Positions 25,827 to 33,116 of a DNA stretch of 64,000 bases are shown here, piece by piece. The stretch lies in the NCBI RefSeq assembly GCF_030012215.1, contig NZ_JASCXX010000028.1, positions 23,268 through 87,267 of the forward strand, in the 5' to 3' direction. Positions within the stretch are counted from its first letter, which is position 1. The number at the start of each line of letters is the position of its first letter. Below the pieces are notes generated by a model. The model saw only the letters and a program-made list of their open reading frames with translations. It was not told the origin of the DNA and ran no database searches. Made by a program: the position numbers and the translations under genes. This DNA is from Anaerobaca lacustris. GTDB lineage: Bacteria; Planctomycetota; Phycisphaerae; Sedimentisphaerales; Anaerobacaceae.

Positions 25827-26574
25827 ACATGTGTCCCTTCATGTGATATCCGCCGTCGACGTAGATCACCTGGCCCGTGATGAACCGGCTGCGCAGTAAG
25901 AAGAGGATCGCATCCGCCACCTGTCCGGGGTCGCCGTACCGGTTCAGCGGATTGCAGTGGGCCAGCTTCTTCAGGTAGCTCTCGTCCTGCCCGGCCGGCG
26001 GCAGGATCAGTCCGGGGGCCACGGCATTGACGGCCACCGCCGGGGCCAGTTCGAGCGCCAGCATCCGGGTGAGCGTCAGCAGCACACGCTTGCTGATGTG
26101 ATAGGCGGCGTGCTGGCGGTCGTAGACCGTGACGCGGGTGTCGAGCATGTTGACGATCGCGCCGCCTCGGTTCTGACCGGCCAGGGCCCGCGCCAGGATC
26201 AGCGGCCCCGTCGCGTGAAGGCGCAGATTGGCTTCAAGTGACTGCGCCGAGGTTTCCCAGATCGTCTCCTTCTCGAACGTCGAGGCGCTATTGACGAGGA
26301 TGTCGATCGGTCCGGCTTCGCCCACGGCCCGTTCGAACAGCGTCTCGGCCTGCCCGATATCCGCCAGGTCGGCCTGAACGTGCCACGCGGAGACCCCAAG
26401 GCGACGGATCTCGTCGCACGTCGCGACCGCCTCGTCTGCGGAACGGTTGTAGTGCACGACGACGTGGACGCCCTGCTGCGCCAAGGCCAGCGCGATCGCC
26501 CTGCCGAGCCGCCGGGCGGCGCCCGTGACCAAGGCCGTCCTGCCCGCCAGAGTTGTGCCGGAGTTGTCCATCAT
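25819..26574 (-). CDS. Pteridine reductase-like short-chain dehydrogenase
   Basis: 251 residues; GAGGATTGG precedes the double ATG. A Rossmann SDR with TGAARRLG (R22 in place of the usual second motif residue) and HYNRSADEA (R44, S45, NADPH-specific), both typical of pteridine reductase PTR1/FolM. The catalytic triad is D145 in NMLDTR, Y158 and K162 in YHISK; PTR1 likewise uses Asp where most SDRs have Ser. The likely reaction is NADPH reduction of dihydropterin or dihydrofolate. Being first in a folB-folK operon strongly supports a folate or pterin role rather than fatty acid synthesis. Confidence 0.82.
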   Translation of the reverse strand: MMDNSGTTLAGRTALVTGAARRLGRAIALALAQQGVHVVVHYNRSADEAVATCDEIRRLGVSAWHVQADLADIGQAETLFERAVGEAGPIDILVNSASTFEKETIWETSAQSLEANLRLHATGPLILARALAGQNRGGAIVNMLDTRVTVYDRQHAAYHISKRVLLTLTRMLALELAPAVAVNAVAPGLILPPAGQDESYLKKLAHCNPLNRYGDPGQVADAILFLLRSRFITGQVIYVDGGYHMKGHMYD

Positions 26575-26603
26575 GATCCAATCCTCAAGATGCCAGTGGC
26601 GTC

Positions 26604-26632
26604 ATTCTACCAGAAGCACTGCGTTCTGAAAA
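26604..26632 (-). promoter_or_regulatory. Predicted promoter of the pteridine reductase-folB-folK operon
   Basis: Minus strand TTTTCA (26627-26632), 17 nt, TAGAAT (26604-26609). The leader to ATG 26574 is about 25 nt and contains the ribosome site. It is back to back with the truB promoter, 22 bp away. Confidence 0.5.
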
Positions 26633-26653
26633 GGTGCGGTCGGCGCGTCGAGG

Positions 26654-26682
26654 TTGACCCCTCCGGGCACTCCCGCTATAAT
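26654..26682 (+). promoter_or_regulatory. Strong sigma-70-type promoter of truB, near-leaderless
   Basis: TTGACC at 26654-26659, 17-nt spacer, perfect TATAAT at 26677-26682. ATG 26691 starts 8 nt after the -10, so the mRNA should begin at or within 2 nt of the start codon; no Shine-Dalgarno sequence precedes it. Confidence 0.7.
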
Positions 26683-26690
26683 CACATGGC

Positions 26691-27374
26691 ATGCCGACAC
26701 CTATTCCGACCGAAGGGATTTTTGCTGTTTATAAGGAGCGGGGCATGACGTCGCACGACGTCGTGGACGCCGTGCGCCGGGCCACCGGCCAGAAGCGCGT
26801 CGGCCACGCCGGAACGCTCGATCCGCTGGCCAAAGGCATCCTGATCGTCGGCGTCGGACGTCCCGCCACCCGCCAGCTCGGGCAGCTTGCCGAGAAGGAA
26901 AAGGAGTACGTCACGCGCATCCGCCTGGGATTCCGCAGCACGACGGACGATGGTGAAGGTCAGAAGGAAGAGGTCCCCGTAACCGCGATTCCCACCGAAG
27001 GAGACGTCCGCACGGCTTTGGAGCGCTTCGTCGGAGTGATCTCACAGCGTCCGCCCGCCTTCTCTGCGCTGAAGCTGCAAGGTCGGCCGGCCTATCGGCT
27101 GGCCCGCAAGGACACGTCGCTCCAATTGGCGGCCCGCGAGGTGCTGGTCAAAGCCATCGAGCTGCTGGCGTACGAGTGGCCCCTGGCCGACGTGCGGATG
27201 GTAACGGGTCCGGGCGTCTACGTCCGAGCGATTGCACGCGATCTGGGCGAGGCCCTCGGCACCGCGGGATACGTCGAAGAATTGGAGCGGACGCGCGTCG
27301 GCTCGTACACCGCCGATCAGGCCGTACACACCTCGGAACTGCGCCGGCTCAGACCCTTGCCTCCGACCCCCTGA
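26691..27374 (+). CDS. truB: tRNA pseudouridine(55) synthase
   Basis: 227 residues. GIFAVYKERGMTSHDVVDA is the family N terminus, and GHAGTLDPLAKGILIVGVG contains the catalytic Asp (D44). KEYVTRIRLG, QRPPAFSALKLQGRPAY and YVRAIARDLG follow in the usual order. It makes pseudouridine 55 in the T-loop of tRNAs. The PUA-like end is short. ATG 26691 is kept because the first strand (GIFAVYK) is part of the fold, although ATG 26745 has AAGGAG upstream within the coding sequence. Convergent with the ACT protein gene (11 bp apart). Confidence 0.95.
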   Translation: MPTPIPTEGIFAVYKERGMTSHDVVDAVRRATGQKRVGHAGTLDPLAKGILIVGVGRPATRQLGQLAEKEKEYVTRIRLGFRSTTDDGEGQKEEVPVTAIPTEGDVRTALERFVGVISQRPPAFSALKLQGRPAYRLARKDTSLQLAAREVLVKAIELLAYEWPLADVRMVTGPGVYVRAIARDLGEALGTAGYVEELERTRVGSYTADQAVHTSELRRLRPLPPTP

Positions 27375-27385
27375 CGCCCCCAGGC

Positions 27386-27820
27386 TCAGAGACTGTAGAG
27401 TTCCTCGTCCTGGAGGACCGTGAAGCCGGCCTCGGCGACGATCTCCTGGGCCTTCATCAACTGAGGCTGGTCGATCTCCATGCAGCAGACGCCCGTCTTG
27501 TGCGGCTGGAGGACGAACCCGTAGGCGTCGATGACGTTGACGTTGTGCTCGGCCAGAGCGGACGTGAGCCGATGGAAATTGCCCGGCTGGTCCGGTACGG
27601 AGATCGCCAGAATATCCTTCAACGCACACGCGCAGCCGAGGTTCGCCAGCGCCAGATACGCGTCATCGGGCTTATCGACGATCAGCTTCAGCAGCCCGTA
27701 GTCGCCCCGGTCCTGGATGGTGAAGGCGCGGATATCGATGTTGCTCTTGCGGAGGTTGTCCGTGATCGTCTTGAGCCTCCCGGCGCGGTTCTCCACGAAG
27801 ATCGTCAGTTGCTTGGCCAT
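27386..27820 (-). CDS. Tandem ACT-domain protein (regulatory)
   Basis: 144 residues; GAGGG precedes ATG 27820. Two ACT units, residues about 3-65 (LTIFVENRAGRLKTITDNLR) and 70-140 (AISVPDQPGNFHRLTSALAE). ACT pairs bind amino acids. It lies 10 bp after a phenylacetate-CoA-ligase-like gene, and a homolog (29228-29659) follows the second such gene, so each ligase gene has its own ACT partner. Sensing of an aromatic amino acid is inferred from the iorAB context. Confidence 0.85.
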   Translation of the reverse strand: MAKQLTIFVENRAGRLKTITDNLRKSNIDIRAFTIQDRGDYGLLKLIVDKPDDAYLALANLGCACALKDILAISVPDQPGNFHRLTSALAEHNVNVIDAYGFVLQPHKTGVCCMEIDQPQLMKAQEIVAEAGFTVLQDEELYSL

Positions 27821-27830
27821 GGTCGATCCC

Positions 27831-29141
27831 TCAGTCTTTCGGTCGCTCGTCGACGACGCGTTTGGCTTTGCCCTCCGAGACGGGCAGGGAACCCGGCTCG
27901 TGCAGTTCCACGTTCGGACTGATCACGATGGACGAACGCAGCTCCTCCCGAATGCGCGCCCGCAACGCCTCCAGCCTGGCGGCCTCTCCGAGAAACAGCT
28001 TGGGGTAGATCTCCACCTTCACCGTCAGGCGGTCGAGGGCGCCCTTCTTGTCGACGTGAATCAGGTAGTTGGTCGCCACCTCGGGGACCTTCATGATCCT
28101 CTCTTCGATCTGGGACGGGAAGACGTTGACGCCGTTGATGATGAGCATGTCGTCGGTGCGTCCGAGAATTCGTGAGAGCCGTCGGTGGGTCCGGCCGCAC
28201 TCGCACGGCTCGGGATGAACGAACGCCAGATCGCGCGTGCGATAGCGCAGGATCGGCATGGCCCGCCGGACCAGGTTGGTCAGCACGACCTCGCCTTCCT
28301 GGCCGTCTTCCACATTCTGCCCCGTCTTCGGGTCGATGATCTCGATAAGATAGGCGTCCTCCCAGACGTGCATGTCCTTGCGATGGACACATTCGAAGGC
28401 CACGCCCGGACCGTTCAGCTCGCTGAGCCCGTACGAGTTGAAGGCCTGGATGCCCAGCAGGTCTTCGATCTTCCGTCGGGTGTTTTCCGAGTGCGGCTCG
28501 GCGCCGATGAACGCCCGCTTGACGGCCAGATCGCCCGGCCGAACGCCTTCGTTTTCGAACTGCGAATGGATGTGCAGCAGGTAGCTCGGCGTCACGTGGA
28601 GAACGGTGGTCTGGAAGTCCTTCATCGTTTGGATCTGGCGTTTCGTGTTGCCGCCGCCGATGGGAATCACGGTCATGCCCACGCGCTCGGCCCCGTAGTG
28701 CAGTCCGAGGCCACCGGTGAAGAGGCCGTAGGTCATCATGTTCTGCAGAATGTCGCGTGACGAGGCCCCCGTCGCGGTGATGCTCCGCGCCAGCAGGTCG
28801 GTCCAGCGATCCAGATCGTCACGGGCAAAGTAGATTACCGTCGGGATGCCGGTCGTCCCTGAGGAGGAGTGGATGCGAACGACTTCGCTCATCTCCACGG
28901 CCAGCAAGCCTCTGGGGAAGCCGCGCCGCAGGTCGTCCTTGACTGTGAACGGGATGCGCTCGAGGTCGCGAAGGCTCTTGACGTCCTCGGGGCTGCCGAT
29001 GCCGGCTGACGCCAGCTTCCTGCCGTAGAACGGGGTCTTGAGCGCCCAGGACACCATCTGGCGAAGGCGCTCCAACTGGACCTTCTCCAGGGAGGCGCGA
29101 TCCAGCGTCTCAATCTCTCTGTTCCAAAACGGTATGTCCAT
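27831..29141 (-). CDS. Phenylacetate-CoA ligase-like AMP-forming enzyme (copy 2)
   Basis: 436 residues, the usual PaaK size. The ATP loop is HSSSGTTGIPTVIYFA; adenylation motifs YGLSELNGPGVAFEC, LTNLVRRAMPILRYRTRDLA and GRTDDMLIINGVNVFPSQIE (hinge) are present, then the C-terminal lid with a Lys near SEGKAKRVVDER. It activates an aryl or heteroaryl acetate to its CoA thioester. In the order iorA-iorB-ligase-ACT-ligase-ACT it probably feeds or drains arylacetyl-CoA from the oxidoreductase. Confidence 0.9.
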   Translation of the reverse strand: MDIPFWNREIETLDRASLEKVQLERLRQMVSWALKTPFYGRKLASAGIGSPEDVKSLRDLERIPFTVKDDLRRGFPRGLLAVEMSEVVRIHSSSGTTGIPTVIYFARDDLDRWTDLLARSITATGASSRDILQNMMTYGLFTGGLGLHYGAERVGMTVIPIGGGNTKRQIQTMKDFQTTVLHVTPSYLLHIHSQFENEGVRPGDLAVKRAFIGAEPHSENTRRKIEDLLGIQAFNSYGLSELNGPGVAFECVHRKDMHVWEDAYLIEIIDPKTGQNVEDGQEGEVVLTNLVRRAMPILRYRTRDLAFVHPEPCECGRTHRRLSRILGRTDDMLIINGVNVFPSQIEERIMKVPEVATNYLIHVDKKGALDRLTVKVEIYPKLFLGEAARLEALRARIREELRSSIVISPNVELHEPGSLPVSEGKAKRVVDERPKD

Positions 29142-29227
29142 CTATGGGCTCGCTCTCGAAACGATGCGGTCCGGTCCCGGGCAGCGACCGCGATAACAGA
29201 AGAGTGACGGGACAGGCTGCGTTGCCG

Positions 29228-29659
29228 CTACAGCCCCTCGATCTCCTTGCTCGTGATGATGGAGATGCTGTGCCGCGCGAGGACCTGCTGGGCGGCCTCG
29301 GCGTCCTCGAAGCGGAAGACGAGAAGGGCTTTGTCGCTGTGCTTCTCGACGAAGCCGTACATGTACTCGACGTTGACGTCGTTTTCCGCAAAGACTTTCA
29401 GCACGGCGGCCAGTCCCCCGGGACGGTCCGGCACCTCGACCGCCACCACGTCGGTGAAGTTGGCCACGAAGCCGTTGTCGCGCAGCAGCTTGACGGCCGC
29501 ATCGCACTTGTCCACGACGATGCGCAGAACGCCGAAACTCTCCGTCTCCGCGATGGTCAGCGCTCGGATATTCACACCGTGGTCGCCGAGAAGCGTACAA
29601 ACGTCGTAGAGTCGGCCTTTGCGGTTCTCGAGAAACACCGATATCTGTGTGATCTTCAT
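29228..29659 (-). CDS. Tandem ACT-domain protein (regulatory)
   Basis: 143 residues from ATG 29659; the longer frame to 29722 lies within the upstream gene and adds non-conserved sequence. Two ACT units: ISVFLENRKGRLYDVCTLLG and AVEVPDRPGGLAAVLKVFAE. Paralog of the protein encoded at 27386-27820. It starts 10 bp after the ligase gene at 29670 and lies 86 bp before the second ligase gene. Confidence 0.85.
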   Translation of the reverse strand: MKITQISVFLENRKGRLYDVCTLLGDHGVNIRALTIAETESFGVLRIVVDKCDAAVKLLRDNGFVANFTDVVAVEVPDRPGGLAAVLKVFAENDVNVEYMYGFVEKHSDKALLVFRFEDAEAAQQVLARHSISIITSKEIEGL

Positions 29660-29669
29660 GGATGAACCC

Positions 29670-30971
29670 CTACAACGTTCGCTTGTCCACGATTCTCTTC
29701 GCCTTGCCCACGCTTCGTTCAATCGTCTTCGGCTCGACGAGCGTCACCTTGACCCCGACCGACAGGACGTTCTGGATCTCCTTGCGGATTCGCTCTCGCA
29801 GTTCGTTGAGATGCCGAATCTCGTCGGAGAAGAAGCGCTGCTCGACTTCCACCAGCACCTCCACCTCATCGAGATGGTGGGCCTTGCGGTCCACCACGAT
29901 CTGGTACTGGGGCTGCGTCCCCTCGATGCCGACGAGGACGTGCTCGATCTGCGACGGGAAGACGTTGATCCCGCGCACCACGATCATGTCGTCGGTGCGG
30001 CCCTTGATCTTGCTGATTCTCGGACTGGTCCGGCCGCAACGGCACTTCTCGTAGCGAGCGCTCACGATGTCACGCGTGCGATAGCGAATCAGGGGAATCC
30101 CCTGCTTGGTCAGCGTGGTAATCACCAGCTCGCCGTCCTGGCCTTCGGGGACCTCCTCGTCGGTCTGCGGGTCGATGATCTCGGGATAGAACACGTCGCT
30201 GAAGACGTGCAGCCCTTCCTTGTGCTGACACTCCTGGGCGACGCCGGGACCGATGATCTCGGACAGCCCGTACACGTCCGTGGCCAGCATGTTCCAGGCC
30301 GCTTCGATCTCCCGCCGCATTGATTCGCTCCAGGGCTCGGCGCCGAAGACGCCGATCTTCCAGTGGCCCTGGGTCGGATCGATGCCCATCTCCTTGGCCT
30401 CCTCGGCCATGTAGAGGGCGTAACTGGGCGTACAGCCGAGGATCCGGGGCTGGAAGTCCTGCATGATCTTGAGCTGCCGCGCCGTCTGGCCCGCCGACGT
30501 CGGGATGATGCGCAGCCCCATCTCCAACGCCCCGTAGTGGAAGCCGAGTCCGCCGGTGAAGAGCCCGTAGCCATAGGCGATCTGGATTGTGTCGCCCGGC
30601 TCGGCCCCCGCACAGCACAGGACACGGGCCATGACGTCGCCCCACAGCTTCAGGTCGTCCTTCGTATAGCCGACCAGCGTGGGGTTGCCCGTGGTGCCGC
30701 TGGAGACGTGGATCTCATTGATCTGGTCCTGCGGGGCCGAGAACAGCCCGTAGGGATAGTGGTCGCGCATGTCCTCCTTGGTCGTGAAGGGCAGCCGCTT
30801 GATGTCGTCGATGGACTCGATGGAACCCGGAGCCACGCCCGCCGCATCGATCTTCTCCCTGTAGACGGGACAGTTGTGGTAGATATACGGGATGAGCTTC
30901 TTGAGGTGGTCGGATTGCAGGGCTTTGAGCCCCGTCGCATCCATGCACTCGATTTGCTCTTTCCAGATCAT
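29670..30971 (-). CDS. Phenylacetate-CoA ligase-like AMP-forming enzyme (copy 1)
   Basis: 433 residues. ATG 30971 overlaps the iorB stop (ATGA). Motifs: EIHVSSGTTGNPTLVGYT, AYGYGLFTGGLGFHYG, VYGLSEIIGPGVAQEC, LIRYRTRDIVSARYEKCRCG and GRTDDMIVVRGINVFPSQIE. It is related to but clearly distinct from the copy at 27831, so the two may prefer different acids (for example phenylacetate and indoleacetate; inference). Confidence 0.9.
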   Translation of the reverse strand: MIWKEQIECMDATGLKALQSDHLKKLIPYIYHNCPVYREKIDAAGVAPGSIESIDDIKRLPFTTKEDMRDHYPYGLFSAPQDQINEIHVSSGTTGNPTLVGYTKDDLKLWGDVMARVLCCAGAEPGDTIQIAYGYGLFTGGLGFHYGALEMGLRIIPTSAGQTARQLKIMQDFQPRILGCTPSYALYMAEEAKEMGIDPTQGHWKIGVFGAEPWSESMRREIEAAWNMLATDVYGLSEIIGPGVAQECQHKEGLHVFSDVFYPEIIDPQTDEEVPEGQDGELVITTLTKQGIPLIRYRTRDIVSARYEKCRCGRTSPRISKIKGRTDDMIVVRGINVFPSQIEHVLVGIEGTQPQYQIVVDRKAHHLDEVEVLVEVEQRFFSDEIRHLNELRERIRKEIQNVLSVGVKVTLVEPKTIERSVGKAKRIVDKRTL

Positions 30972-31453
30972 GGTCGGCCGATCTCCCTTCCCATCAGGAA
31001 TACCTTCTTGTTCTCCGCCACGATGGCCGGCTTGAAGACGGTTTCGATCGCCTTCATCCAGCAGCCTTCGTCAATGGGCAGCTTCGGCGAAAGAACGCCC
31101 ACCAGGGCCGTATTGAGAGACCGTGGGTCGTCGATCGCCTCCTGGACCTTATCGAGAAAGTCCGTCATGTCCGTGCCGCCCGTCTTGAGGAAGGCCTTCA
31201 GTCGCGGCTGCTCGTCGCGATGGAAGCAGACCAGGAAATCGGCGCCTCCGGCCACGATCAGCGGCGAATAGACTCTTTTGCCGAAGCGCAGATGCGATTC
31301 GACCGAGCCGCCCCGTTGGGCCATCCCGTGAACTTCCGATTTTTTGATATGGTACCCGGCGTACAACGCCGCCCACCCGCAGATTTCCGACGCCTTCAGG
31401 ACCCCCTGGCCACCGATTCCACCGAACGTGATGCTGTATACCGTGTCTTTCAT
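30968..31453 (-). CDS. iorB: Indolepyruvate ferredoxin oxidoreductase beta subunit
   Basis: 161 residues, somewhat shorter than the usual ~190. The gamma-type 2-oxoacid oxidoreductase fold is seen in FGGIGGQGVLKASEI and SEVHGMAQRGGSVESHLRFG. With IorA it converts aryl pyruvates plus CoA to arylacetyl-CoA, CO2 and reduced ferredoxin, or works in reverse. It starts 9 bp after iorA and overlaps the next ligase gene. Confidence 0.92.
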   Translation of the reverse strand: MKDTVYSITFGGIGGQGVLKASEICGWAALYAGYHIKKSEVHGMAQRGGSVESHLRFGKRVYSPLIVAGGADFLVCFHRDEQPRLKAFLKTGGTDMTDFLDKVQEAIDDPRSLNTALVGVLSPKLPIDEGCWMKAIETVFKPAIVAENKKVFLMGREIGRP

Positions 31454-31462
31454 GAGACCCCG

Positions 31463-33016
31463 CTAAACCTGTCGTTTGAGCAACCGGCATGGATGCCGTG
31501 AGACGATCACAGACAGCGCGTCCTCGTTGATTCGCTTTTCCAGAATTGCGGCAAACGCCTTGACGTCCATCGGATCGACCACATCGACGTTGTCGGCCCC
31601 GCAGGCGCGACAGAGATCTTCGAGGATCAACTGCCTGGTCGGCTCGTTGCGGATCGTCAGGCCCGTCCCCGGATGCTGCTGGCCGCCCGTCATGGCAGTT
31701 GTCGAGTTGTCCAGAATGAGGATCACGCCTTTGGTCTGGTTGTAGGCGGCGTTGATCAGCCCCGTGACACCCGAGTGAACGAAAGTCGAGTCGCCCACGA
31801 CGCCGACGATCTTTTTGTCGGGCGCTCCCTTGCGCAAGCCTTCGTGCCACGTCACGCCGGCCCCCATGCAGAGGCAGGAATGCAGCGCCGAGGTCGGCGG
31901 CAGGCACGCCAGCGTATAGCAGCCGATGTCGCCGGCGACGAACGCGTCCATCTTCTTCAGGGCGGCGAACGAGGCCCAGTGCGGACACCCGGCGCAAAGA
32001 CGGGGCGGGCGTTTGGCCACCTTCTTCTCCCGCTTGGCCCGGCCGGCCACGATGTCCGGCATCGACTCGGGCGTCAGCTCCCCGATCCGGAACGACGGAT
32101 CTTTGGCGGTGAATTTGACGCCCAGGGTCTTGATGTGTTCCTCCAGGAACGGGTCCAGTTCCTCCACGACGAAGAGCTTCTTGACCGTCTTGGCGAACGC
32201 CTTGATCTTGTCGTCGCAGAACGGATAGCTCATGCCAAGCTTGAGGTACGAGGCGTCGGGATAGACGTCCTTGAGGTACTGGTATGTGACGCTCGACGTG
32301 ATGAACCCGATCTTGCCGTCGCCCGGTTCGATCCGATTGAACTTCGTTCGCTCAGCCAGGGCCTTGAGCTTGCCGAGCCGCTTCTCGACGAAGATGTGCC
32401 GCTGGTAAGCGTGCCCCGGCACCATCACATACTTGGGAGCGTTCCGCTCGAACGCCGGCCTTGGTGGGACCTGGCGCTCGCCCAGGGCGACATCCTCCTT
32501 CGTGTGGGAGACGCGTGTGGTCATGCGCACCATCACGGGGGTGTCGAAACGCTCGCTGATGCGGAACGCCTCCTGGATGTACTCCTTGGCCTCCGCGGGG
32601 CTCGACGGCTCCAGCAGCGGCATCTTCGAGTAGATCGCCACCCAGCGCGTGTCCTGCTCGTTCTGGGAGGAGTGCATGCCCGGATCGTCGGCCACCACGA
32701 TGACGAACCCGGCGTTGACCCCCGTATACGAGGAGGTCATCAGCGGGTCCATCGCCACGTTGAGCCCCACGTGCTTGCACGCGAACAGGCTGCGAACGCC
32801 GGACACGGCGGCGCCGAGGGCCACCTCGTAGGCCACCTTCTCGTTCACCGACCACTGCGCATCGATCTCCTTGAACCCGGCGAGCGTCTCAAGGATTTCG
32901 GTGGAAGGGGTCCCCGGATACGCACAGGCGACCCCCAGGCCGGCCTCATAGGCCCCGTAGGCCAGGGCCTCGTTGCCCGAAAGCAACACTCGATCTGATT
33001 TCTTCTTCTTTGCCAT
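31463..33016 (-). CDS. iorA: Indolepyruvate ferredoxin oxidoreductase alpha subunit, lacking the C-terminal ferredoxin domain
   Basis: 517 residues against ~600 in typical IorA. The N-terminal pyrimidine domain (LLSGNEALAYGAYEAGLGVACAYPGTPSTE... in part) and the TPP domain (LCAGCPHWASFAALK, GDIGCYTLACLPP, VGDSTFVHSGVTGLINA) are intact. The protein stops at VIVSRHPCRLLKRQV, exactly where other IorA proteins continue into two [4Fe-4S] motifs, and no ferredoxin gene follows. ATG 33016 has no Shine-Dalgarno sequence but lies 9 nt from a perfect -10, so a leaderless mRNA is expected. Confidence 0.9.
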   Translation of the reverse strand: MAKKKKSDRVLLSGNEALAYGAYEAGLGVACAYPGTPSTEILETLAGFKEIDAQWSVNEKVAYEVALGAAVSGVRSLFACKHVGLNVAMDPLMTSSYTGVNAGFVIVVADDPGMHSSQNEQDTRWVAIYSKMPLLEPSSPAEAKEYIQEAFRISERFDTPVMVRMTTRVSHTKEDVALGERQVPPRPAFERNAPKYVMVPGHAYQRHIFVEKRLGKLKALAERTKFNRIEPGDGKIGFITSSVTYQYLKDVYPDASYLKLGMSYPFCDDKIKAFAKTVKKLFVVEELDPFLEEHIKTLGVKFTAKDPSFRIGELTPESMPDIVAGRAKREKKVAKRPPRLCAGCPHWASFAALKKMDAFVAGDIGCYTLACLPPTSALHSCLCMGAGVTWHEGLRKGAPDKKIVGVVGDSTFVHSGVTGLINAAYNQTKGVILILDNSTTAMTGGQQHPGTGLTIRNEPTRQLILEDLCRACGADNVDVVDPMDVKAFAAILEKRINEDALSVIVSRHPCRLLKRQV

Positions 33017-33025
33017 AGAAACGCA

Positions 33026-33053
33026 ATTATAGCAATCCGCACCCTCAATTCAA
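33026..33053 (-). promoter_or_regulatory. Predicted promoter of the iorAB operon, near-leaderless
   Basis: Minus strand TTGAAT (33048-33053), 16-nt spacer, perfect TATAAT (33026-33031). Nine nt separate the -10 from the iorA ATG at 33016. It is located directly after an intrinsic terminator for the upstream genes, so the operon is insulated. Confidence 0.65.
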
Positions 33054-33054
33054 C

Positions 33055-33084
33055 AAAAAAGGGGCCCTCGATATCGAGGGCCCC
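33055..33084 (-). terminator. Intrinsic terminator after the porin gene
   Basis: A perfect 24-bp palindrome at 33061-33084 (GGGGCCCTCGAT and its complement) is followed on the minus strand by six T residues (33055-33060). It lies 32 bp beyond the stop of the porin gene and ends the symporter-porin transcript. Confidence 0.9.
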
Positions 33085-33116
33085 CCGCTTTCAAGCATGG
33101 TGACGGCGACCATCTG

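Noticed and set aside
26745..27374. Alternative truB start at ATG 26745 with AAGGAG upstream
   Set aside because: It would remove the first strand (GIFAVYK) of the conserved fold; the AAGGAG is explained as codons for Lys-Glu. Not fully excluded.
31454..31470. Possible frameshift truncating iorA before its ferredoxin domain
   Set aside because: Only 9 bp separate the iorA stop from iorB, leaving no room for a ferredoxin-coding remnant in any frame; the truncation looks real.
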